8,863 bases of DNA, from assembly GCA_013041835.1 (NCBI GenBank), contig JABDRH010000431.1, forward strand, positions 1-8,863, written 5' to 3'. Position numbers and translations under genes: made by a program. The stretch comes from Desulfatitalea sp. Its GTDB lineage: Bacteria; Desulfobacterota; Desulfobacteria; Desulfobacterales; Desulfosarcinaceae. Below, piece after piece: positions 1 through 6,208 of the stretch (positions are counted from its first letter, which is position 1; the number at the start of each line of letters is the position of its first letter). The notes beneath the pieces were generated by a model that saw only the letters and a list, made by a program, of their open reading frames with translations, was not told the DNA's origin and did no database searches.

Positions 1-643
1 GTTGGGACGACCGCTCATCACAATCTCCTGCCATGACGACCTTACGGCAGCCGACCTGTTGGGGCGTTACCTGCTCAATGGCGAGTGCACCCAATGGCAT
101 GACGGGCCCCTGACACGCGCAGTGCGGGAGGGCGCCGTTTTTTACCTCGACGAAATCGTGGAAGCGCGCAAGGATACGACGGTCGTCATCCACTCGCTTA
201 CCGATCACCGCCGGGAACTTTTCATCGAACGTCTGGGCGAGAGATTGAAGGCGCCCGACGAATTCATTCTCGTGGTTTCCTATAATCCCGGATACCAGAA
301 CATCATGAAGGATCTGAAGCCTTCCACGCGCCAACGGATGGTCTGCATCGAGCTGGGGTTTCCCCCGCCGGATATCGAAAAGCGGATCATCGTGAATGAA
401 AGCGGCATCGACGCTGCCCTGGCGGATGACCTGGTGCGCTTGGGGCAGGCGATCCGACAGCTCGATGTGCCCGGTCTGCCGGAAGTCGCATCCACGAGAT
501 GCCTGGTGGCCGCCGCCGATCTGATCCAGAAGGGTCTCGACCCGAAGGAGGCCATAAGGGCCGCCATTTTGGCGCCGCTTTGTGACGATGCGCCTACGAT
601 TCGCCGCCTGATGAATATGGCCGACACCTATTTCGCAACCTGA
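1..643 (+). CDS. CbbQ/NirQ/NorQ-family AAA+ ATPase, 5' end missing
   Basis: This is the C-terminal ~213 residues of a MoxR-type AAA+ ATPase of the CbbQ/NirQ/NorQ group. These cytoplasmic ATPases work with a VWA-domain partner to activate or insert cofactors into a client metalloenzyme (RuBisCO for CbbQ, nitric oxide reductase for NorQ). The reading frame is open to the window edge and the Walker A loop is not present, so roughly the first 50 residues lie upstream; the TTG at position 2 is not a real start. Visible motifs, counting from that codon, are the family-typical CHDDLTAADLLGRYLL near residues 10-25, Walker B FYLDE with D50-E51, the EARKDTTVV stretch just after it, a sensor-1 SYNPGYQ near residue 95, and the arginine-finger-like KPSTRQR near 106-112. 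It ends 2 bp before the VWA gene, indicating translational coupling. Sequence alone does not separate NorQ from CbbQ; the client gene should lie upstream. Confidence 0.93.
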   Translation, partial: LGRPLITISCHDDLTAADLLGRYLLNGECTQWHDGPLTRAVREGAVFYLDEIVEARKDTTVVIHSLTDHRRELFIERLGERLKAPDEFILVVSYNPGYQNIMKDLKPSTRQRMVCIELGFPPPDIEKRIIVNESGIDAALADDLVRLGQAIRQLDVPGLPEVASTRCLVAAADLIQKGLDPKEAIRAAILAPLCDDAPTIRRLMNMADTYFAT

Positions 644-645
644 TC

Positions 646-2379
646 ATGAACGACGCATGCGACGCACCGAAGCGGAACGAATCCGACGATGGCAACGGAT
701 ATGGGCTTTTAGCCAGTGCCGTCGCCGGCCGCGAGATCGATATCCAGTGGCATGCGCAGTCCAATGTTTCAAGTTACACTGACAATCACTGCATTTACCT
801 GCCGGTCGCCGATCGCGCGGAAAAGCTGGTTTTCCATGTCCTGGCCCAGGCCCTGCTGATTCGGGGGCGGTCTTTGGAGCGGCGCCTGGCGCGCGGGCTG
901 ATCGGCCGTAAGAGCGTCCGGTCCCGGTACCTTTTTCTGGAGGTCGTCCGCAACGCCAGGGCCTTTGCCCATATCCTGCCGCGCGCTTTTAGTGCGCACG
1001 AGGCCATTACCGGCTTTGCCCATGATCCCGATTCAAGGCAGGACTCCCTTCGGATCGCCAGGGGGGAAAAGGTCTATGCGATTCCCGCCACCCCGCCATT
1101 TTTCGGCACTATTTTACCTTTGAAAGTGCTTAGGACGCCTCACGTCGAAGGCGCAGGCAGCGATTCCGCCCAAACGCGATTGGAAGGCAATTTTCGGATC
1201 CGGCCGGTTGATGAACTGGCAGAGGATGACGAAGGTGAAGATTCCAAACTGCTTCGGATGTTTTCGAATCCCCTGTTCGGCGGGGGCTGGCTCTTAAAGA
1301 TCCTGAACGATATTCTTCAAATGGGAACGTCGGGAAAGATCGGGGCGCGGAACGATTCGGCCGGCGGAGCGGACATGCCCGCCAGCCAGGTCCTGACCCA
1401 TGAAAAAAAGAGTGCTTTTGCTCTGCAATCCGGTGTGATCGGTCGATTCAATACCACCCATAAACGGGGCATGCCGGCGTATACGATGAGTTATCCGGAA
1501 TGGGATTGCGCCAAAGGGATGTATCGTGAGCATTGGGCCTTTGTGCAGGAGGCGAATCCTGGATCGGATGAACAAGATGATCAAATCCATCACCCGCTTC
1601 GATCACCCTCGGCGCTTTTGATTCGCAACCTGTCCAATATCGGCGTCAGCCATGAAATACATCATGGCCGGCCCGATGGCGACGAGTTCGATCTCAACCG
1701 GCTGCTGGACTACCATATCCATCGCAAATTACGCGGATCTCCGAAAATTGATTTCTATACGACCCGTCTGAAGACGCGAAGAGACCTGGCCGTCATGATT
1801 CTTCTTGACATCTCCAGCTCCACCGCCGAATCCGGCGGGCAGGGACGATCCATCCATCAACGGCAAGTCCAGATCGCCCACCAACTCATGATGGCCTTGC
1901 ATTGCCTGGGCGATCAGGTCGCACTGTTCGCGTTTCACTCCTGGGGGCGCAAGCGCGTGCGGCTCTATCGGATCAAGGAATTTTCGGAAAGCCTGGTCGG
2001 GCCGGTCGAGGAACGAATCCGGCACCTGTCGCCTTCCGGATATACGCGCATGGGCACGGCGCTGCGGCATGGCTACACGAAACTGGAACGGGAGACGGGA
2101 CTTGCCTTTCGCGTCCTGGTCTTTGTAACCGACGGTTTTGCCTATGACCAGGACTACGAAGGGCAGTATGGAGAAGCGGACACCCGGGCGGCCCTGGAAG
2201 AAGCCCGGCTGCGGGGCACGGGCTGCCTTTGCCTGACGGTCGGTAGCGACCAGGATACCGCGAAATTAAAGGAAATCTTCGGCCCTTCCGCCACCTTGCA
2301 CGTCAGCAGTGAAAAACAGGTCATTTCCCATATCCGCACCGCGTTTCTCAGCGCACTTGCCCAGTCCACGCGGTGTTGA
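646..2379 (+). CDS. CbbO/NorD-family VWA-domain protein
   Basis: This 577-residue cytoplasmic protein is the expected partner of the preceding AAA+ ATPase. In CbbQO and NorQD pairs the VWA protein bridges the ATPase ring and the client enzyme through a metal-ion-dependent adhesion site (MIDAS). The C-terminal VWA domain (about residues 380-570) has a full MIDAS: D388-x-S390-x-S392 in LLDISSSTAES, T467 in GYTRMGTAL, and D496 in FVTDGFAYD. The N-terminal ~350 residues are family-like but have no nameable domain; an acidic stretch (ELAEDDEGEDS) lies near residue 200. The length is closer to NorD (a little over 600 residues) than to the longer CbbO proteins, so a NorD-type role is slightly favoured. 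The ATG follows the ATPase stop by 2 bp and has no clear Shine-Dalgarno sequence, which suggests coupled translation. A weak hairpin (2369-2374 with 2389-2394) spans the stop codon but has no T-run. Confidence 0.93.
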   Translation: MNDACDAPKRNESDDGNGYGLLASAVAGREIDIQWHAQSNVSSYTDNHCIYLPVADRAEKLVFHVLAQALLIRGRSLERRLARGLIGRKSVRSRYLFLEVVRNARAFAHILPRAFSAHEAITGFAHDPDSRQDSLRIARGEKVYAIPATPPFFGTILPLKVLRTPHVEGAGSDSAQTRLEGNFRIRPVDELAEDDEGEDSKLLRMFSNPLFGGGWLLKILNDILQMGTSGKIGARNDSAGGADMPASQVLTHEKKSAFALQSGVIGRFNTTHKRGMPAYTMSYPEWDCAKGMYREHWAFVQEANPGSDEQDDQIHHPLRSPSALLIRNLSNIGVSHEIHHGRPDGDEFDLNRLLDYHIHRKLRGSPKIDFYTTRLKTRRDLAVMILLDISSSTAESGGQGRSIHQRQVQIAHQLMMALHCLGDQVALFAFHSWGRKRVRLYRIKEFSESLVGPVEERIRHLSPSGYTRMGTALRHGYTKLERETGLAFRVLVFVTDGFAYDQDYEGQYGEADTRAALEEARLRGTGCLCLTVGSDQDTAKLKEIFGPSATLHVSSEKQVISHIRTAFLSALAQSTRC

Positions 2380-2411
2380 CGCCATTTGACCGCGATGAAC
2401 CACGCTCTCGC

Positions 2412-2823
2412 TCAAAAGGGTTTGCGATGAAAATACATGGTCTGCTGCATCCACATGAGATTGTAGACGCCGACAAACATCGCAAATCGAGTCGTTTCTT
2501 TCGGCCCCCACGCCGCCATGCAGTGATCCCAAATTTCATCCGTCATTTCATTGTGCACGATCGCATGGACAAACTTGATGGCGAGGCTTTCTTGGTCGCT
2601 CCACACCGACGAGTCGGGGTTGTGAATCATCACCGCCTTTTCCGCCGGTATTGTGTAAGACCCATTCTTATCCGGTTTTTTTCTTCGCCGTTGAGCCAGG
2701 TCATGTGATCAAAACCGTTAAACGGTTGCTCAATCCGGCAAACTTTGTCAACCTTCCAGAGGCCATTGGGTTCACGTTCACGCTTCGCTTTTTTTAATTT
2801 ACGGTGTTTTCATTTTTTTTCAT
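2412..2823 (-). pseudogene. Broken gene with carboxymuconolactone decarboxylase-like C-terminus
   Basis: An ATG at 2823 with a good ribosome site (AGGAGA about 7 bases upstream) opens a frame that stops after nine codons. Adding one A to the A4 run at 2807-2810 and one A to the A7 run at 2676-2682 (minus-strand A) joins three frames into a single 137-residue protein ending at the TGA at 2412. The longest intact stretch, from about 2709 down to 2412, contains WSDQESLAIKFVHAIV, then HNEMTDEIWDHCMAAWG, then FVGVYNLMWMQ. This is the spacing of the C-terminal helices of the CMD/AhpD-like family, whose members include 4-carboxymuconolactone decarboxylase and thiol peroxidases. The family's usual cysteine region is absent. 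The first ~50 residues (with GLWKVDKVCRIEQPFNGFDHMTWLNGEE) look protein-like but are unrecognised. It lies 70 bp after the porin gene on the same strand, so it may be co-transcribed. It could be a true pseudogene or an intact gene with two homopolymer sequencing errors. Confidence 0.55.
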
Positions 2824-2837
2824 CTCTAATCTCCTGT

Positions 2838-2856
2838 CAGTTATTTGTGTTAACTG
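2838..2856 (-). other. Short inverted repeat between porin and broken gene
   Basis: CAGTTA and TAACTG form a perfect 6-bp inverted repeat around a 7-base spacer, in the 70-bp gap between the porin stop and the start of the broken gene. There is no following T-run, so it is not a standard intrinsic terminator. It may be a weak transcript hairpin or chance in AT-rich DNA. Confidence 0.3.
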
Positions 2857-2893
2857 CAACTTCATTAAAATCTCCAGACCTATGAATTAATTG

Positions 2894-4045
2894 CTAAAAA
2901 GTGCTTCTTACTGCAACCGTGACAACGGGTGTGAATGCTGAAAACTTTTGACCCTGCGGATTTTCAGTTTCTAGAGCCATGCCATGAACATAAGCGGTGG
3001 AAATCTCAACATCAGCGTTTATCTTGTATCCCACTCCGGCAGTCAGAGACAGAAGATCTCCCTCGGCTGCGGCAAGTGCATTCAAATAGTCCGGATCCAT
3101 GGCTTTTTCCGTGAAGCTCACGCCGCCTCTAAAAACAAATTTCTCGGCTGTATACTCGGCACCCAAGCTAAAGCTAGAATTGTTGCGCCAATTTGTTTTA
3201 ATAGTAGCGTTGTTAAGTATATATTCTTCCACGCTGCCCCACATCCTATAGGCATAGTCAAAACTTAATAACATCTTTGGGGATGCCCTAAATGCAATGC
3301 CCGCGAGAATATAATAAGGCAGCTTATGCTCGAATTTGGAATCGTTATTCGCAACACCAAATTCTACAGCTTTTCCTTCCATTTCTATATCTACTTCACT
3401 TTTTATTTGAAGCCCGAAATTTAGACCGGGCACTGCGCTGTAAAGCATCCCCAGGGCAAACCTATGACCTGCCAAGCCACTGTAATCATAATCATAAGAA
3501 CCCACTCCCAAAAATGTGGTGTTCGTCTTCATCATGCCGTATTCGATTTCCCATGTACCGCCAATTGAAAGGTCGGGCAAAACTTTATAAGCAGCAGATA
3601 GACCCAATGAATAGAAACCGACTGTTGATTCCACATTTGCTATCATCCCCATAAACGGCACGCCCTCAAAAGACATGCCACCTGCTCCATATGCTGAGTA
3701 CAACCCCATTCCGAAAGCCAAATCACCCTTTGAAATGGCTACAAAACCTTCAGGCGAAACCCCACCCCCAGTGCTCTCGTATTCTGTGCCGTCAGTGTCT
3801 TGCATGGTATAGACGACAGTGGGCAAGAACATTAACCTGAATTCAGCACTTGTCTTACCTTTTTCAATCTGCGTCAGACCGGCCGGGTTCCAAAAAACGG
3901 CCGAGGCATCATCCACAGCACCTGTATAGGCATATCCCATTGCAATACCTCTGGTTCCAACCACAGGATTGTCCCAACCGGCGGCAAACACATTTCCCAC
4001 TAAAACCGAACAGAATAACAAGGCGGAAACGATTTTTATTCTCAT
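2894..4045 (-). CDS. FadL/OmpP1/TodX-family outer-membrane transport protein
   Basis: This 383-residue beta-barrel outer-membrane protein belongs to the family that takes up long-chain fatty acids (FadL) or aromatic hydrocarbons (TodX, XylN). Residues 1-21 are a signal peptide: MRIK, then a hydrophobic core, then VFA with cleavage before AGWDNP. The mature N-terminus carries the family signature, with TRGIAMGYAYTGAVDDASAV followed by the conserved NPAGL at residues 53-57. Alternating hydrophobic strands continue to a C-terminal aromatic residue (VAVRSTF), as expected for recognition by the BAM complex. The length is somewhat short of E. coli FadL (about 420-450 residues). I chose the ATG at 4045 because GGAGGG sits 8 bases upstream; an earlier in-frame TTG at 4060 overlaps that site. 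The substrate cannot be told from sequence. It is divergent from the sigma-54 activator and precedes the broken CMD-like gene, suggesting a small inducible uptake operon. Confidence 0.92.
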   Translation of the reverse strand: MRIKIVSALLFCSVLVGNVFAAGWDNPVVGTRGIAMGYAYTGAVDDASAVFWNPAGLTQIEKGKTSAEFRLMFLPTVVYTMQDTDGTEYESTGGGVSPEGFVAISKGDLAFGMGLYSAYGAGGMSFEGVPFMGMIANVESTVGFYSLGLSAAYKVLPDLSIGGTWEIEYGMMKTNTTFLGVGSYDYDYSGLAGHRFALGMLYSAVPGLNFGLQIKSEVDIEMEGKAVEFGVANNDSKFEHKLPYYILAGIAFRASPKMLLSFDYAYRMWGSVEEYILNNATIKTNWRNNSSFSLGAEYTAEKFVFRGGVSFTEKAMDPDYLNALAAAEGDLLSLTAGVGYKINADVEISTAYVHGMALETENPQGQKFSAFTPVVTVAVRSTF

Positions 4046-4213
4046 TAAAATACCCTCCAAAATAGCATTTAGCGATTACCCGGTTCGTTCCATGTGCGTT
4101 ACTGTGCGAGAGCCAGTACAAGCATAAAAGAGTTAATTCAAATTTGGTTGATATTTAAAATGGTCCATGTTCTTAAAATCAGGTATGAAGAGCCGGCATA
4201 GCAACGATGATAT

Positions 4214-4229
4214 TGCTTGATGCATGCCA
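4214..4229 (-). promoter_or_regulatory. Candidate sigma-54 (-24/-12) promoter for the porin
   Basis: On the minus strand the sequence reads TGGCATGCATCAAGCA. It keeps the invariant GG and GC dinucleotides exactly 10 bases apart and 11 of 12 non-N consensus positions except C-to-T at one -24 base and AA for TT before the -12 GC, i.e. three mismatches to TGGCACG-N4-TTGCW. Transcription would begin near 4202, giving a leader of about 157 bases before the porin ATG. The adjacent divergent sigma-54 activator supports the call; the TT mismatch weakens it. Confidence 0.45.
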
Positions 4230-4283
4230 CAGCATATAGAATAATAAAATCAGGATATTAATAAATATGTATTTGCATAATGC

Positions 4284-4320
4284 CGATATTCGGTCATAAA
4301 ATGGAACGATATTTGGGCAT
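4284..4320 (+). repeat. Two 14-bp direct repeats, possible activator binding sites
   Basis: CGATATTCGGTCAT (4284-4297) and CGATATTTGGGCAT (4307-4320) match at 12 of 14 positions and start 23 bp apart, about two helical turns. The second copy sits within an inverted repeat (AACGAT at 4305-4310, ATCGTT at 4319-4324), and the first contains CCGA-TAT-TCGG (4283-4293). They lie roughly 60-90 bp upstream of the candidate porin -24 element, a reasonable place for sigma-54 enhancer sites. A weaker copy in reverse orientation (10 of 14) is at 4330-4343. Confidence 0.45.
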
Positions 4321-4358
4321 CGTTAATAACTGACGAAATATCAGCAACAAGGAATATC

Positions 4359-5897
4359 ATGATGGCAACTGACAAAGAAAAATTTTTCATCAAAGCAATC
4401 AACCTGGTCTGTAGCAGCTTGGATATTACAGTTTCCGTCCAACGCCTACGAAATTTTCTGGTAACGACGATGCCGGTGGATCATATCAATCTGTCGATTT
4501 ATGAACCCGAATTGAAGTGTGCCCGCACCATTGTCTCATCGAATGACCAAGGAGGGGTGGAATGGGTCGATGTTCTGATTCCCATGGACGAAAAAATCGT
4601 AGATTTCATAGAAAATAAAGTGACGAATGAACCGGTCCTCATCCATGATCTTGAAACCGATGAGCGGGTCGGCCCTGCCACTGAATTCCTCCCCCCATAT
4701 TTGAACCCATTCAAAGGACAAAAAATGTCGATTATCGCACTAGGCCTGATTATCGATGGAAAATGGATTGGCACATGCGCTTTCGTATCTTTGGGGGAAA
4801 AAAAATACCAACAGCATCATGTTGATCTTCTGGCGCCGTTACAGGAACCATTCGCCTTGATGCTTTCCAACTGTCTGCAATATAGGAAAATTTTAAGATT
4901 GCAGGAAATGCTGGCTGAAGAAAATCAATTTCTGCAAAAAGAATTACGAAACGTATCCAGTGACATAATTGGGCAGGACTATGGTTTGAAGTATGTAATG
5001 GAAATGGTAAACCAGATTGCACCAAAGGAAAGCCATGTATTGTTGTTGGGAGAAACCGGAACAGGAAAAGAAGTCATTGCCAATGCCATTCATAGGTTGT
5101 CTCCCCGAAAAGAGGGTCCTTTTGTAAAAGTTAATTGTGGGGCAATACCGGAGAATTTAATGGATAGTGAGCTTTTCGGGCATGAAAAAGGAGCTTTTAC
5201 CGGTGCATTTGGACAGAAAAAAGGAAGATTCGAACGGGCTAAAAACGGGACCATCTTTCTTGATGAAATCGGAGAGTTACCATTGGCGGCCCAGGTAAGG
5301 CTTCTAAGAGTCATTCAACATCAGGAAATTGAGCGGGTAGGCGGGACAGAGACGATTCAGCTAAGTATAAGAATTATCGCAGCGACGCACAGGGATCTGA
5401 CCCAAATGGCTCTAAAAAATGAATTCAGAGAAGATTTGCTGTATCGTATCAACGTATTTCCCATTTCGATTCCCCCTTTGAGACAGCGGAAAATTGATAT
5501 TCCAGCGCTGGTGGATTACTTCGTTGATCGGAAATCAAAAGAGCTGAAACTGAATGAAGTTCCTAAAATATCAAAAGGAAGCCTGAAACGCTTGATTGAT
5601 TATCACTGGCCCGGCAACGTTCGAGAACTTGAAAACGTTGTCGAGCGCGCACTTATTCGATTTGATGGTGGCTTGTTGACCCTGGATGATATTTTAATTC
5701 AAAACGCGCAAACAAAATATCATGCCCATTCTGAAGACTCGTCTGGAATCCTTGCCTTTGATGAGATGGCCAGACGCCATATTGTAAAAGCGATTAAACA
5801 CACCAATGGTCGGATTAGTGGTCCAAAAGGCGCGGCCGCTTTATTGCAGATGCATCGAAATACCCTCAGGAGCAAGATGAAAAAACTTGGCCTCTGA
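4359..5897 (+). CDS. Sigma-54-dependent activator: GAF, AAA+, Fis-type HTH
   Basis: This 512-residue transcription activator resembles the FhlA/NorR architecture. Residues ~20-175 form a GAF-like sensory domain (with FLVTTMPVDHINLSIYEPE and IIDGKWIGTCAFVSLG), followed by a likely coiled-coil linker (about 177-200). The AAA+ domain has Walker A GETGTGKE at 231-238, the sigma-54-contacting GAFTGA loop at 278-283, Walker B FLDE with D302-E303, and the WPGNVREL motif at 417-424. The C-terminus (about 464-512) ends in a Fis-type helix-turn-helix, RISGPKGAAALLQMHRNTLRSKMKKLGL. All residues needed for ATP hydrolysis and sigma-54 contact appear intact, so it should be functional. A GAF input implies a small-molecule or redox signal, not known here; there is no phospho-acceptor receiver domain. 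The ATG at 4359 follows AAGGA; a second in-frame ATG at 4362 is possible. The divergent porin is the most likely target. Confidence 0.95.
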   Translation: MMATDKEKFFIKAINLVCSSLDITVSVQRLRNFLVTTMPVDHINLSIYEPELKCARTIVSSNDQGGVEWVDVLIPMDEKIVDFIENKVTNEPVLIHDLETDERVGPATEFLPPYLNPFKGQKMSIIALGLIIDGKWIGTCAFVSLGEKKYQQHHVDLLAPLQEPFALMLSNCLQYRKILRLQEMLAEENQFLQKELRNVSSDIIGQDYGLKYVMEMVNQIAPKESHVLLLGETGTGKEVIANAIHRLSPRKEGPFVKVNCGAIPENLMDSELFGHEKGAFTGAFGQKKGRFERAKNGTIFLDEIGELPLAAQVRLLRVIQHQEIERVGGTETIQLSIRIIAATHRDLTQMALKNEFREDLLYRINVFPISIPPLRQRKIDIPALVDYFVDRKSKELKLNEVPKISKGSLKRLIDYHWPGNVRELENVVERALIRFDGGLLTLDDILIQNAQTKYHAHSEDSSGILAFDEMARRHIVKAIKHTNGRISGPKGAAALLQMHRNTLRSKMKKLGL

Positions 5898-5907
5898 GGG
5901 ATGCATG

Positions 5908-5938
5908 CCTTGCCAAATATGACTTGAGCTTGGCGAGG
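5908..5938 (+). terminator. Possible terminator hairpin after the sigma-54 activator
   Basis: CCTTGCCAA (5908-5916) pairs with TTGGCGAGG (5930-5938) over nine positions with one G-U pair, around a 13-base loop, starting 11 bases after the activator stop. No T-run follows, so intrinsic termination would be weak. The hairpin may instead protect the transcript end. Confidence 0.35.
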
Positions 5939-6087
5939 GCCTAAACAAATCAGGGCGACATGCCGATACGTTTTAGGGGGGTTTTGACTCGATGGTAAAT
6001 GAAATTAAGCTTCAAGAGCGCCGTAGGACCCAGGGAAAAAATGATTCCCTCATCTTGCTTGTCTTTGAGCAAAGTCTGCGGCGTTCC

Positions 6088-6122
6088 ATCCACCGGCACA
6101 TATCCTGTGTGCACCGGCGGAT
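6088..6122 (+). other. Imperfect hairpin upstream of the protease gene
   Basis: Bases 6088-6102 pair with 6108-6122 at 12 of 15 positions (ATCC/GGAT, CCGG/CCGG and a CATA/TGTG block including one G-U), with mismatches at one and then two positions, around a 5-base loop. A small CGCC-TTGCA-GGCG hairpin follows at 6124-6136. Together they could fold in a leader of the protease mRNA; the role is unknown. Confidence 0.35.
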
Positions 6123-6208
6123 GCGCCTTGCAGGCGAACTAAAATCCAGCGCAATCTGGGGGAATTATTTCTTACCTGCGCCCTTGATGAACGATTGGAA
6201 TAAAAACG

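Larger units (their letters stand above)
4046..4358. promoter_or_regulatory. Divergent control region between porin and sigma-54 activator
   Basis: This 313-bp gap has no credible gene and is AT-rich. It should hold promoters for both flanking genes. I see a candidate -24/-12 element facing the porin (4214-4229), two near-identical 14-bp direct repeats (4284-4297 and 4307-4320) with a weaker inverted copy (4330-4343), and GATATT five times on the plus strand (starting 4150, 4209, 4254, 4285, 4308) plus twice in reverse (4337-4342, 4353-4358). There is also an AT-only inverted repeat, ATATT-AATA-AATAT, at 4255-4268. The activator's ribosome site AAGGA is at 4349-4353, 5 bases before its ATG. 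The arrangement fits an activator that binds here and controls the porin and possibly itself, but binding is inferred. Confidence 0.6.
5898..6208. other. Intergenic region with several hairpins, no convincing gene
   Basis: This 311-bp gap separates the activator and the protease. I recognise no gene. A 76-codon frame at 5992-6222 has a poor composition and overlaps the protease start, so I do not call it. The region holds three potential hairpins (5908-5938, 6088-6122, 6124-6136). A weak sigma-70-like pair, TTGACT at 5984-5989 and TAAGCT at 6006-6011 with 16-bp spacing, could drive the protease gene, but the -10 match is only 3 of 6. Confidence 0.5.

Noticed and set aside
2369..2394. Terminator for the VWA gene
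   Set aside because: The 6-bp CGCGGT/ACCGCG stem spans the stop codon, has a 14-base loop and no T-run.
2373..2708. 111-codon plus-strand frame after the VWA gene
   Set aside because: It lies antisense to the CMD-like reading frame, whose translation has clear protein-family character; the plus frame has none.
4046..4060. Longer porin start at TTG 4060
   Set aside because: It would overlap the strong GGAGGG ribosome site that serves the ATG at 4045, and the shorter form gives a standard signal peptide.
4302..4317. Second sigma-54 promoter for the activator itself
   Set aside because: TGGAACG-N4-TTGGG resembles the element but lacks the essential GC at -12.
4359..5897. Naming the activator NorR because a NorQ/NorD-like pair is nearby
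   Set aside because: The architecture fits NorR but also FhlA and many others; the gene sits beside a porin, and I could not confirm NorR iron-ligand residues without an alignment.
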